Below are positions 54,422 to 63,914 of a DNA stretch of 64,000 nt, piece by piece. A model generated the notes under the pieces. The model worked only from the letters and a program-made list of their open reading frames with translations, searched no databases and was not told the DNA's origin. The stretch covers positions 2,046,001 to 2,110,000 of the forward strand of contig CAVZVZ010000005.1 of assembly GCA_963778895.1 (NCBI GenBank). The letters run 5' to 3'. The stretch comes from CAVZVZ01 sp963778895 (lineage in GTDB: Bacteria; Actinomycetota; Acidimicrobiia; Acidimicrobiales; Acidimicrobilacustridaceae). Within the stretch, counting starts at the first letter, position 1. Every line of letters begins with the position of its first letter. Made by a program: the position numbers and the translations under genes.

Positions 54422-54670
54422 TCAGCTCGCGCTGTTCCCCACCAGGTAGCGGGTGAATCCCTCCAGAGTGGCGATCTGCGGATAGTCGCGCTCGGCGATG
54501 TCTCTTCCGATGACGGTCGACACGGCCTCGACGACATGCAGGAAGTCCATGGAGTCGAGGTCGGCCTCCAGTTGCAGTTCGCCCCGAGGATCGATCGACG
54601 CCGGATCGATCTCCGGAGCGACGCGACCGATCGCCTCGAGGATGATCGCAGTGGCCTCGTCGGCAGTCAC
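54422..54670 (-). CDS. Acyl carrier protein
   Basis: An 82-residue carrier protein with the phosphopantetheine Ser in LDSMDFLHVVEAV. Its four-helix pattern and acidic character (ILEAIGRVAPEIDPASIDP) fit the family. The GTG start overlaps the E2 stop (GTGA), so it is translated with the dehydrogenase genes. A carrier protein inside a 2-oxoacid dehydrogenase operon is uncommon and suggests a tailored acyl group. Confidence 0.9.
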   Translation of the reverse strand: MTADEATAIILEAIGRVAPEIDPASIDPRGELQLEADLDSMDFLHVVEAVSTVIGRDIAERDYPQIATLEGFTRYLVGNSAS

Positions 54671-56001
54671 AGGGCCTCTGGTTGTTGAAGCAGCTGATCG
54701 ATGAGACCGAGGAATCTCGCGCCGTCGCGCCCGTCGCTCACCCGGTGATCAGCCGAGAGCGTCACCGTGACCACTGGCTGCACACCCAGCTCTCCGTCGA
54801 TGACCCAGGGCCGCTCGGCGATGCGCCCGAAGCCGACGATCGCAACCTGCGGTGGGTAGATGACGCCGAACACTTCGTCGGCACCCAGATCGCCGAGGTT
54901 CGTCACGGTGATCGATGGTTCGGTGAGGTCCGACGCCGCCAATCGTCCGCGCCGGGCGCGCTCGACGAGGTTCCGCAAACGGTTCATCAGGTCATCGACA
55001 CCGGCGCTCTCGGCGCCCGCAATGGCCGGAGCCACGAGCCCCCCACCGCGAACGCTGATCGCCACACCGAGGTCGACGTGATCGCTTGCGACGAAGGCTC
55101 CAGCGGAGAAGTGCCCGTTCATCGATTCAGCCGAGCCGCAGGCGCGCACGACCGCGCGCAACAGGAGGGCTGCGGGAAGAACACGGTCGGCAACCGACCG
55201 TTCGGCATTGTGCGTGGCGAGCCACTTCATCGCGGCGCCCATGTCGATGGTTCGGCTCAGGTAGTAGTGGGGAATCTCTCGCTTCGAGCGGCCCATGAGC
55301 TCCGCGACTGCCCGTCGGCGTGACGCGCGTCGAGCAGTCTGCGTTTCGGTGTCGGTTGCAGCCGGCAGCGCGGTTCGCGCTGCGGGGCGGGGGAGATCCG
55401 CACTCACCACGGCGCCTTGCGGACCGGATCCGGAGATGTCGGACAAGTCGACCCCGGCGCGTGCGGCCTCCCGGCGCGCCAAGGGCGATGCGACGACACG
55501 TGAGGATGGCGGTTGGGCGTGGTGAGCCGCCGCCCTCTCGACATCGGCCCGCGTGACCGAGTCACCCGGACCGGATCCGTCGATGAGCGCGAGATCGACG
55601 CCGAGTCGTTCGGCCAGGTGGCGCACGAGCGGCGAGTGCGTGCGTTCGGCGCCCGGGCCGGCCCGACCAGGGGTCGATGGAGGCGGGGCCACCGGGGGTG
55701 ACACTGCGGGGGCGACGGAGGTGAACCGATCCGACTTGGGTGGACCGACGGTCGACTCGACGTCGGCCGTCGGCTGCATTCGTGCGATCGGGGTGCCGAC
55801 GGGCACCTCCGAACCCGGATCCACCAGTAGCGCCTCGACGACGCCGTCATGGAACACCTCGACCTCGATGTCGGACTTCTCGGTCTGCACCACCGCGACG
55901 ATGTCGCCGCGATGCACCACGTCGCCTGGCTTCACCAGCCATTCGACGATCGTCCCGGAGTCCATGTCTGCCCCGAGCGTCGGCATGCAGAACTCGCTCA
56001 C
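54667..56001 (-). CDS. 2-oxoacid dehydrogenase E2 (dihydrolipoamide acyltransferase)
   Basis: A 444-residue core enzyme. The lipoyl domain carries its Lys in VVQTEKSDIEVEVF. Two peripheral-subunit-binding-like segments follow (SPLVRHLAERLGVDLALIDG; SPLARREAARAGVDLSDISG), where one is usual. The catalytic domain ends with the active-site His and Asp in SADHRVSDGRDGARFL. It transfers an acyl group from E1 to CoA. GTG 56001 overlaps the E1 beta stop. No E3 gene is in the cluster. Confidence 0.94.
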   Translation of the reverse strand: MSEFCMPTLGADMDSGTIVEWLVKPGDVVHRGDIVAVVQTEKSDIEVEVFHDGVVEALLVDPGSEVPVGTPIARMQPTADVESTVGPPKSDRFTSVAPAVSPPVAPPPSTPGRAGPGAERTHSPLVRHLAERLGVDLALIDGSGPGDSVTRADVERAAAHHAQPPSSRVVASPLARREAARAGVDLSDISGSGPQGAVVSADLPRPAARTALPAATDTETQTARRASRRRAVAELMGRSKREIPHYYLSRTIDMGAAMKWLATHNAERSVADRVLPAALLLRAVVRACGSAESMNGHFSAGAFVASDHVDLGVAISVRGGGLVAPAIAGAESAGVDDLMNRLRNLVERARRGRLAASDLTEPSITVTNLGDLGADEVFGVIYPPQVAIVGFGRIAERPWVIDGELGVQPVVTVTLSADHRVSDGRDGARFLGLIDQLLQQPEAL

Positions 56002-56978
56002 GCCCGGCCGACCAGATCCAACGCGACGGCGACGACGTCGCTCGACTTGGGCAACACCGCCTCTTCGAGGTGTTTGGCGTAGGGCGCGGGCGCTTCGAGG
56101 CTGCAGACGCGTGCCGGCGGCGCGTCGAGCTCCCAGAAGGCGCCCTCGATGATCCGCGTGATGATCTCGGCGGAGATGCTGCCACTACGCCAGCCTTCGT
56201 CGATGACGAGAGCATGGTGTGTCTTCTCGACCGAGCGACAAACCGACGCGCTGTCGAGCGGACGCAACACGCGCAAGTCGATCACCTCGGCCTCGACCCC
56301 GTGGGTCGCGAGCTCCTCCGCGGCGGCGAGCGCTGTTCGCACGGTGCCGCCGTACGAAATCAACGTGATGGCGTCACCTGACCGGCGTATCGCGGCCGAC
56401 GAGATGTCGACGGGCTCGGGTCGAGCGGGCAACTCGCCGTGGTCGTTGTAGAGGGTTCCGTGCTCGAAGATCAGAACCGGATTGGGATCAGCGAGCGCGG
56501 GCGCCAACATCCCGCGCGCGTCTTCGATAGTGGCCGGCGCGATCACCTTGAGCCCGGGAATGTGCGCGTACCAACCCTCCAGGCTGTGTGAATGCTGCGC
56601 CCCGAGTTGGCGACCGGCGCCGGTCGTCATCCTGATGACGAGTGGGACGTTGATCTGTCCGCCCGACATGTAGAGCAACGTCGCGGCGTTGTTGACGATC
56701 TGGTCGAGCGCCAACAGGCTGAAGTTCACGGTCATGATCTCGACGATCGGACGCATGCCCCCAATCGCCGCGCCGATACCGGCACCGACGAACGCGGACT
56801 CGGAAAGTGGCGTGTCACGAATTCGCTCGGGGCCGAATTCCTCGAGAAGGCCCAGGCTGACCGCGAAGCAGCCGCCGTACCGTCCGACGTCCTCACCCAT
56901 CAGGAAGACACGATCGTCGCGCTGAAGCGCCTCGCGCAGAGCTTCACGCATTGCCTCGCGATAGGTCGTTTCCATCAC
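55998..56978 (-). CDS. 2-oxoacid dehydrogenase E1 component, beta subunit
   Basis: A 326-residue subunit with the transketolase pyrimidine-binding domain. Features are VFLMGEDVGRYGGCF, RIRDTPLSESAFVGAGIGAA, the motif AQHSHSLEGWYAHIPGLKV and the C-terminal EVIDLRVLRPLDSASV. It forms an alpha2-beta2 decarboxylase with the upstream alpha subunit and is nearest in pattern to acetoin/pyruvate-type E1. The second Met (METTYREAMREA) could be the start. Overlaps of four bases join it to both neighbours. Confidence 0.94.
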   Translation of the reverse strand: MMETTYREAMREALREALQRDDRVFLMGEDVGRYGGCFAVSLGLLEEFGPERIRDTPLSESAFVGAGIGAAIGGMRPIVEIMTVNFSLLALDQIVNNAATLLYMSGGQINVPLVIRMTTGAGRQLGAQHSHSLEGWYAHIPGLKVIAPATIEDARGMLAPALADPNPVLIFEHGTLYNDHGELPARPEPVDISSAAIRRSGDAITLISYGGTVRTALAAAEELATHGVEAEVIDLRVLRPLDSASVCRSVEKTHHALVIDEGWRSGSISAEIITRIIEGAFWELDAPPARVCSLEAPAPYAKHLEEAVLPKSSDVVAVALDLVGRA

Positions 56979-57976
56979 CGCATCCCGTCATGGATCACGA
57001 AACGCAGTACGTCGTCGACCGCTTCGAGCCGGCCTGCTCGGGCGTACTCGACGGCGTCGTCGATCTCGGCCAGGACCTCGCGCTCGATATCCGCGACGTC
57101 GCCCTCCTCCAGCATCTCGTCTTCGGTCAGCCGAGCGGTGAGCAGGTCGATGGGGTCACGCGCCTTCCAGCTGTCGACCTCCTGTCGAGTTCGGTAGCGC
57201 TCGGGGTCGTACATCGAATGCGCGCGGAAGCGATAGGTGCGCAACTCGAGAAGATGCGGGCCACCGCCGTTACGAATGGCATCGATGGCGGCGTTGGCGG
57301 CGTGTTCGACCGCGACGACGTCCATTCCATCGACGCTCCAAGCCGACATCTGGTAGGAGGACGCCTTCGCGGCGATGTCGATCTCGGACTCGGATCGGCT
57401 GAGCGCCGTTCCCATCGCGTACAAGTTGTTCTCGCAACAGAAGAGAACCGGCAGCTTCCACAGGACCGCCAGGTTCATGCACTCGTGGAATTCGCCCTCG
57501 GCCACCGCACCTTCGCCGAAGAAGCACGCCGTGACACAGTCGAGCTCGCGCATGGCATCGGCCAACGCGAGACCGACCGCAATCGGGAGGCCCCCACCGA
57601 CGATGGCGTTGCCGCCATAGAAGCGGGCCGATTCGTCGAACAGGTGCATCGATCCGCCTCGACCACCGCTGCACCCTTCTGCTTTGCCGAACATCTCGGC
57701 CATGACCGAGTCCATCTCGATGCCTCGCGCGAGAGCATGACCGTGCTCCCGATAGGTGGCGACGATCGCATCGGTGGCCCGGAGCTGCGGGATGATGCCG
57801 GCGGCGATCGCTTCTTCGCCGATGTAGAGGTGGACGAAACCGCGAATGTCGCCCGAGCTGTACAGCTCGGCGCAGCGTTCTTCGAAGCGGCGGATCCGAA
57901 TCATCGTCCGAAGCAAGGACAATCCGTGATCCCGACGGACGGATCCGACGGTCGTGGGGTGATCGTCAGCGGTCAT
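56975..57976 (-). CDS. 2-oxoacid dehydrogenase E1 component, alpha subunit
   Basis: A 333-residue thiamine-diphosphate enzyme that decarboxylates the 2-oxoacid. It shows RGFVHLYIGEEAIAAG, REHGHALARG and GGRGGSMHLFD. The cofactor motif G-D/E-G...NN appears as FGEGAVAEGEFHE ... CENNLYAM. The loop YRFRAHSMYDPERYR holds the His and Ser typical of pyruvate and acetoin E1 alpha. Pyruvate or acetoin is the likely substrate, but branched-chain acids cannot be excluded. ATG 57976 overlaps the acetate-CoA ligase stop. Confidence 0.94.
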   Translation of the reverse strand: MTADDHPTTVGSVRRDHGLSLLRTMIRIRRFEERCAELYSSGDIRGFVHLYIGEEAIAAGIIPQLRATDAIVATYREHGHALARGIEMDSVMAEMFGKAEGCSGGRGGSMHLFDESARFYGGNAIVGGGLPIAVGLALADAMRELDCVTACFFGEGAVAEGEFHECMNLAVLWKLPVLFCCENNLYAMGTALSRSESEIDIAAKASSYQMSAWSVDGMDVVAVEHAANAAIDAIRNGGGPHLLELRTYRFRAHSMYDPERYRTRQEVDSWKARDPIDLLTARLTEDEMLEEGDVADIEREVLAEIDDAVEYARAGRLEAVDDVLRFVIHDGMR

Positions 57977-59763
57977 GTCGGTCGCTCCAGCGTGGAGACG
58001 TCGCCTTCGGGCAGACCGAGCTCTCTCGCTCGCAAGAGCCTTCTCATGATCTTGCCGCTCCGTGTGTGAGGGAGGTGTTCGTCGAACGCGATCTCACGAG
58101 GCGCGACCGTAGGGCCGAGTCGGCTCCGAGCGAAGCCGATCAGCTCTCGGACCATCTCGTCGTTGGGTTCGTAGCCCGGATTCAACGTCACGAATGCCTT
58201 GACGACGTCGCCCGCGACGGGATCCGGCTTGCCGACGACCCCCACCTCCGCGACAGCGTCGTGCTCCATCAGCACGCTCTCGACTTCGAAGGGTCCGATC
58301 AGGTGGCCGGACGACTTGATGACGTCGTCGGCTCGCCCGACGAACCAATACCATCCGTCGCCGTCTCGTTTCGCGAGATCGCCGCTGACGTACCAACCAT
58401 CGACGAAGCACGACCGATATCGGTCCGGTTGATCGAGATAGCTGCGGAACATCGACGGCCAGCCGGCGCGCAGTGCGAGATGACCCTCGACATCCGGTTC
58501 GTCCACCACGAGGGCGTGGCCGTCCTGGAGTCGAACCTCGTCGTTGTGCTCAGGGTCAGCGGCGAGGATCGCCGCCTCGACTCCCGGGAGCGGTCGTCCC
58601 ATCGAGCCGGGGCGGATGTCGCAGGCCGCGAAGTTGGCGATCATGATCCCGCCCGTTTCGGTCTGCCACCAGTTGTCGTGAACGGGACGACCGAGCGCTT
58701 CGAGGCCCCACAGCACTCCTTCGGGATTGAGAGGCTCGCCGACGCTCCCGACGAATCGCAGTTTGCTCAGGTCGTGTGTTCGCGCGATTTCGGTTCCGGC
58801 GCGCATCAGCATCCGGATCGCGGTTGGGGCGGTGTACCAGACCGTCACCTGCTGCTCCTCGAGTACCGAATACCACCGCTCGGCATCGAACTCACCTTCG
58901 TCGACGATGCTCGTGACTCCGTTGGTCAGGGGGGAGACGATGCCGTACGAGGTGCCGGTCACCCAACCCGGGTCGGCAGTGCACCAGTACACGTCATCGC
59001 TGTGGAGATCGAGCGCCAACTTGCCGCTGACGTAGTGATAGACGACCGCGTCGTGCACGTGGACAGCGCCCTTCGGTGCGCCCGTCGTGCCGCTCGTGAA
59101 ATGGAGCAATGCCGGGTCCTCGGGCTCGGTCGTCGCGATCTCGAACTCCGGCGACGCCGCCTCGAACAACTCGTTGAAGTCGCGGGTGTCGGGTACGGCA
59201 CTCGTCGTGGGTGCGTCGTTCACGATGATCACGTCTCGGAGGTGCGGCAACGACGACCGTATCGGCGCGACCTTCCGCCGGTAGAGCGCAGCGGTGGTGA
59301 CGAGAACGCGCGCGTGGCCGATCGACATGCGCTCGCGCACGGGCGCGGGGCCGAACGACGGGAACAGCGGTGACACGACGTTGCCGGCCTTGAGAGCGCC
59401 GAGAACCGTGACGTACAACTCGGGAACGCGTCCGAGCAGAACGAAGACCGCGTCACCTCGTTTCGTCGAGAGATCGGCGAGGACGTTCGCAAAGCGGTTC
59501 GTGGATGCCGCCAGTTGGCGGAAGGTGAGGTGGGAGGGGTCATCGCGTCGAGCAAGGAATCGCAGCGCGACCTTGTCGGCCAGCGGACCAGTTGCGTGGC
59601 GATCGACCGCTTCGTGGGCGATGTTGACACCGCGCCCGCCGGGGAGGCCCTCCAACTCGAGGCGAGCGTTCTCCCACGTGAAGGATTGCCGGGCTGCGTC
59701 GTAGTCGACGAGATTCGGGGCCAGCCCGATGCCCTGCGTCTTGTGGATGGTCGGCCACGGCAT
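57973..59763 (-). CDS. Acetate-CoA ligase (AMP-forming)
   Basis: A 596-residue adenylate-forming enzyme. Motifs are LLHFTSGTTGAPKGAVH, YWCTADPGWVTGTSYG, DNWWQTETGGIMI, VSGDLAKRDGDGWYWFVGR and the catalytic Lys in RSGKIMRRLL. Size and the WWQTETG motif fit acetyl-CoA synthetases. The branch shorter than E. coli Acs (652) is common in actinobacteria and Chloroflexi. It would activate acetate for the pathway, or a product of the adjacent dehydrogenase. ATG 59763 is seven bases from the P-type ATPase stop. Confidence 0.93.
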   Translation of the reverse strand: MPWPTIHKTQGIGLAPNLVDYDAARQSFTWENARLELEGLPGGRGVNIAHEAVDRHATGPLADKVALRFLARRDDPSHLTFRQLAASTNRFANVLADLSTKRGDAVFVLLGRVPELYVTVLGALKAGNVVSPLFPSFGPAPVRERMSIGHARVLVTTAALYRRKVAPIRSSLPHLRDVIIVNDAPTTSAVPDTRDFNELFEAASPEFEIATTEPEDPALLHFTSGTTGAPKGAVHVHDAVVYHYVSGKLALDLHSDDVYWCTADPGWVTGTSYGIVSPLTNGVTSIVDEGEFDAERWYSVLEEQQVTVWYTAPTAIRMLMRAGTEIARTHDLSKLRFVGSVGEPLNPEGVLWGLEALGRPVHDNWWQTETGGIMIANFAACDIRPGSMGRPLPGVEAAILAADPEHNDEVRLQDGHALVVDEPDVEGHLALRAGWPSMFRSYLDQPDRYRSCFVDGWYVSGDLAKRDGDGWYWFVGRADDVIKSSGHLIGPFEVESVLMEHDAVAEVGVVGKPDPVAGDVVKAFVTLNPGYEPNDEMVRELIGFARSRLGPTVAPREIAFDEHLPHTRSGKIMRRLLRARELGLPEGDVSTLERPT

Positions 59764-59769
59764 CGTCGT

Positions 59770-62463
59770 TCAATGCCCTCCTGAGAGCGCAGGACTGCTC
59801 GGATCCTGGGTACGGAGCGACACGCGTCGTTTGAAGAGCCAGTCGATGCCGAGGACGCCGGGCACGGCGGCCAGCGCGACGATCAAGCCGACGGCCGTCG
59901 GCGGGGCTTGATCGAGAAGGGCAGCAAGCGGCGGTACGAACAGGAAGGCCGCCAGCATCGCGAGTTCGGCCGCCACCGCACCCACGAGCAATCGATTGCG
60001 GGAGAGCGGGACGCGCCACGCCGGCAGAACCGTGCTTCGACACGCAAAGGCATTGGCTGCCTGTCCGAGGACGACCGCGGTGAACGCGGCACCCGATGCC
60101 GCGAGCAGGGTCGATCCTTCAGGGAAGTCATCGCCGGGACGCCATCCGGCGGCGGCGAACGTGGCGAAGAACGCGAGCATCGAGATGGTGGCTTCGACGG
60201 GCCCCAACCACAGGAAGGCGCGTTGGAACAGCTGACGATCGAGCAGGTGGCGCGTGATCGGAGGCTGGTCGAGAACGTAGGCGCCGGGCGGTTCGGCGCC
60301 CAGCGCCAGGGCCGGGAGAATGTCTGTTCCGATGTCGAGCGCGAGCACCTGCAACACGCCGATAGCGAGGGGGATACGGCCACCCGACAGCGCCCACACG
60401 AGGAACGGCGTCAGCTCGGCGACGTTGTCGGTCAGGTGATAAGTGAGGAAGCGACGGATGTTGGCGAAGGTCGAACGGCCCTGTTCGATCGCGGCGACAA
60501 TCGTCGCGAAGTCATCGTCCAGCAGCACCAGATCGGCGGTCTCCCGGGCAACGTCGGTTCCCGAGCGACCCATCGCCACACCGATTGCCGCTTCCCGGAG
60601 TGCGGGCGCGTCGTTCACCCCATCCCCCGTCATGGCGACCACGTGACCGCGCCGGCGCAGCACTTGAGCGATCCGGAGCTTGTCCTCCGGCGTGACTCGT
60701 GCGATCACGACGGCGTCGCGATCGATGAGTGCCCCCAGGATCTCGTCGTCCTCCGGCAGGTCGTGACCGACGAGAACCGCGCCATCGGAGAGCAGACCCA
60801 CTTCGTTCGCGATCGCTTTGGCCGTCTCCGGGTGGTCACCGGTCAGCATTGCGACGCGAATCCCGGCGTGCCGGCATCTCGCCAGCACGTCCGCCACGCC
60901 GCGACGTGGTGGATCCTCGAGCGCAATCAGTCCGAGCAGCGACAGGTCCCGTTCGGCCCCGTCCGCGGTCCTCGGCATCTCGTCACCGAGGGGCCGAGAT
61001 GCGACGGCGAGCACCCGTAAACCGCGGCGGGCGAGCGCGCGAACCGCCGCCTCCGCATCGTCCGTCGGGCGACACACAGGGATGACGGAGTCGGGCGCGC
61101 CCTTCACCAGTACCTCCGAACCCGCGACGATGGACATGCGACGCCGTCGCGGATCGAACGGGAACCGGGCGCACTCGGGACTATCGACTTCGTCACCGTT
61201 GCGTTCGAATCCGACGCGCTTACCGAGTGCGTCGATGGCCGCCTCCATCGGATCGCCGGAGGACTTCCACTGTCCGTCCCGCTCGATGATGCGACCGTTC
61301 GAGCATCGTGCAGCGGCGCGCGCCAGCTGCTTCAGCGATGTCTTGCTGGCGGCGGACGCGCAGTGCACTTCAGCGATGGGTTCGTACCCGTCGCCATCGA
61401 TCTGCGCGCTGCCATTCGGCATCCACACGTCGGTCACGGCCATCTGGTTCTGCGTGAGCGTTCCCGTCTTGTCCGTGCAGATGAAGGTGGTCGAACCCAA
61501 GGTCTCGACTGCCTCCAGATTGCGCACCAAGGCGTTGCGATTCGCCATGCGCTGTGCGCCGATCGCGAGCGAGAGGGTCACGGTCGGGAGCAGTCCGCAC
61601 GGAACGACGGCGACGGTGACACCGATGGCGAAGACGAAACCGTCGGACACGGGGGTGCCGATCACGACCGCGATGGCGAAGAAGACCACTCCGACCGTGA
61701 TCGCAACCAGCGCCAGGAGCCGTGAAACGCGCGCGAGCTCGAGGCGCAACGGTGTCGGGGCGGCGTGGTGCACGCGAGTGAGTTCGGCAATCGCGGCCAG
61801 ACGTGTGTCCCGCCCGACCGCCGTCACGATGGCGCGGCCTTCACCTTCGACGACGAAGCAGCCCGCGTAGAGCGTGTCACCCTCGTCCGGGTGGGCCGAC
61901 TTGCTCTCACCGGACAGCATGGAGGTGTCGATCGCCAGCGCATGCCCTTGTTCGAGCCGGAGATCTGCAGAGAGGCGGTCGCCCTCGATGAGGGACACGA
62001 GGTCGCCGACCACGAGGTCCTCGGCGGGGATCACCTCGGGCACGCCATCGCGCACGACGGTCGCGGTGCGCGGGAGCATGTCACGAATCCGTTGCGCGGC
62101 ATGATGCGCTCGCTGCTCCTGCGCGAAGGCGAACAGCCCGTTCAGGAGGATGACGACGAGGATCGCCGCGCCGAGTTGAGGAAGTCCCCCGAGAAACGCC
62201 AGGGCGCTGGCGCCCCAGAACAACAGGGCGAAGAAATGCACGAACTCGGCGCCCAGCCGCCGCCACGCGGGGACCTCGGGGGGCGTAGGGAGCACATTGG
62301 GGCCGTGAGCCTTCAGCAACGTAGCGGCCTGCTCGGACGAGAGGCCGCTCGTCCGACGGGTGGAAGCCCGCTCGACAGCGGTCATGGCACCGTTGTCCCG
62401 CCCGGCGACACCCCGTGGACCTTCGATGACGTCGAAGTCTTGCAGGTGTGGCTCAGTCGGCAT
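59770..62463 (-). CDS. P-type cation-transporting ATPase, P2-like, with PCGL in helix M4
   Basis: An 897-residue pump starting at ATG 62463 (MPTEPHLQDFDVIEG), which overlaps the upstream gene by 11 bases. The N-terminal cation-ATPase region (GLSSEQAATLLKAHGPNVLP), actuator TGES-type loop (SMLSGESKSAHPD), phosphorylation site CTDKTGTLT, KGAP (LVKGAPDSV) and hinge TGDGVNDAP are intact. Ten helices are visible. In M4 the ion-binding PEGLLPT of calcium and sodium pumps reads PCGLLPT, replacing the key Glu with Cys. The C-terminal helices have DIGTDILPALALGAE, like Na,K/Ca pumps. The ion is therefore uncertain. Confidence 0.92.
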   Translation of the reverse strand: MPTEPHLQDFDVIEGPRGVAGRDNGAMTAVERASTRRTSGLSSEQAATLLKAHGPNVLPTPPEVPAWRRLGAEFVHFFALLFWGASALAFLGGLPQLGAAILVVILLNGLFAFAQEQRAHHAAQRIRDMLPRTATVVRDGVPEVIPAEDLVVGDLVSLIEGDRLSADLRLEQGHALAIDTSMLSGESKSAHPDEGDTLYAGCFVVEGEGRAIVTAVGRDTRLAAIAELTRVHHAAPTPLRLELARVSRLLALVAITVGVVFFAIAVVIGTPVSDGFVFAIGVTVAVVPCGLLPTVTLSLAIGAQRMANRNALVRNLEAVETLGSTTFICTDKTGTLTQNQMAVTDVWMPNGSAQIDGDGYEPIAEVHCASAASKTSLKQLARAAARCSNGRIIERDGQWKSSGDPMEAAIDALGKRVGFERNGDEVDSPECARFPFDPRRRRMSIVAGSEVLVKGAPDSVIPVCRPTDDAEAAVRALARRGLRVLAVASRPLGDEMPRTADGAERDLSLLGLIALEDPPRRGVADVLARCRHAGIRVAMLTGDHPETAKAIANEVGLLSDGAVLVGHDLPEDDEILGALIDRDAVVIARVTPEDKLRIAQVLRRRGHVVAMTGDGVNDAPALREAAIGVAMGRSGTDVARETADLVLLDDDFATIVAAIEQGRSTFANIRRFLTYHLTDNVAELTPFLVWALSGGRIPLAIGVLQVLALDIGTDILPALALGAEPPGAYVLDQPPITRHLLDRQLFQRAFLWLGPVEATISMLAFFATFAAAGWRPGDDFPEGSTLLAASGAAFTAVVLGQAANAFACRSTVLPAWRVPLSRNRLLVGAVAAELAMLAAFLFVPPLAALLDQAPPTAVGLIVALAAVPGVLGIDWLFKRRVSLRTQDPSSPALSGGH

Positions 62464-63914
62464 CGTCGAACGCGAGCAGTGCGCACTCGGTCGCGGCCGC
62501 GATCCCGCTGGTCGTGTCGACGACTCGAGCTCGACCCCATGGGTCGGCACGGAGAGCCATGGCCGCCGCGATCTCCGGTGTCGCGTCGGATGGGTCGTCG
62601 TGTGCCGCCGCCCGCGTCCGCATCCGCTGTGCGGCGACTTCCACCGGAGCGACACAGCAGAGCTCGACCATGTCGGCGTGACGTGTAGCCGCCACTTCGC
62701 GCGCGGCCTCCCGCTGTGCCTCGTCGGTCCAGGACGCGTCGAGTGCGACCGTCTCCCCGAAGCCGAGCGCAACGCGGGCGCGCTGGAGCATCGCTTCGTA
62801 CGTCCTTCGGGTCGTGTCCGGGGCGTAGATGCCTTCTTGGTATGACGCGGACGCCGGTTGGTCGGATCGTAGACCGACGAGCTCCTTGCGGATCTCGTCC
62901 GAGCGAAGGAGCGTCAGGTCACGGGCGGTGTCGAGGGCGGCGGCGAGCGTCGACTTGCCGGTGCCGGGCGCACCACCGATCAGCACGAGTCGAACCCGAC
63001 CCGCGTCGAGATGTGTACGGGCCAGGCGCAACAGCTGTGGTGCAGACCGAGCCGAGTCGGCATCACCTTGCGCAGCGCGGATGGCCGAGACCTTCGCTCG
63101 CACCTGGGCCCGATACGCAATGTGGTGGTGAGCAAGCGACGATGGCCAGGTGTCGGCCGCGTGTTCCTGGTAGGCGCGCAGGAAGTGCGCTGCGAGGTCG
63201 GGCCGGTCGAGCCGCTCGAGATCCATGGCCAGGAAGGCGACGTCACCCAGCACGTCGCCGTAACGGAGCCGGTCGTCGAACTCGATGCAGTCGAGCACCC
63301 GTGGACCATCATCCAGACAGAAGATGTCGTCGGCGAGGAGGTCGCCGTGGCCGTCGCACGCGCGACCTTCGGCCACACGACGCTCGAAGAGCGGATCTCG
63401 CCCCGCGAGGTAGCGCTCGGCCAATCCTTCGATCCGCGTGAGCACATCGCCATCGAGGAGTCGATCGGACAACGCCCTCATCTCGGATGTGTTGGTCGAC
63501 CAACGCTGGGCTGTCGCGTCCACACTGGCGGCCTCGTCCGCGTGGGGACCGCGTTCTGCTCGAGCATGAAAGCTCGCGAGCAGATGCGCGAGGCGCCACA
63601 GGTCTTCACTCACGTCGGCACCGTTGCTCACGAGCGTCGACAGCCGTCGGTCAGCCGGCATGCGTCGCATGACGATGAGGTGATCGCAAACCACACCCGA
63701 GGGGTCCATCACGTCGGCCACACCCAGGTACACGTCCGGAGCAAGCCGACGATTGAGCGCGACCTCACGGTGGCACACGGCCTCGCGTGTCTCTCGCAAT
63801 GCGGAAGTCGAGGAACCCGAGGTCGACGGGCTTCTTGATCTTGTAGGCCCGGTCGCCGAGAAAGAAGAGCGCTGCCGAATGCGTCTCCTTCACCGCGGCC
63901 GGAAGGTCGGTCAC
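62453..63914 (-). CDS. Bifunctional aminoglycoside-phosphotransferase-like / AAA ATPase protein (frameshifted near 63790)
   Basis: About 487 residues after correction. The likely start is GTG 63914 (MTDLPAAVKETHSAALFF), which leads to FLGDRAYKIKKPVDLGFLDF. The frame then shifts by one base and continues RETREAVCHREVALNRRL. The N-domain is a phosphotransferase-like fold with catalytic DGHGDLLADDIF and CIEFDDRLRYGD. The C-domain is a P-loop kinase of the zeta-toxin/AAA_33 kind (VLIGGAPGTGKSTLAAAL, RSDEIRKEL, DASWTDEAQREAA). Function is not established; relatives occur beside universal stress proteins and P-type pumps. It starts the minus-strand cluster in this window. Confidence 0.85.
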
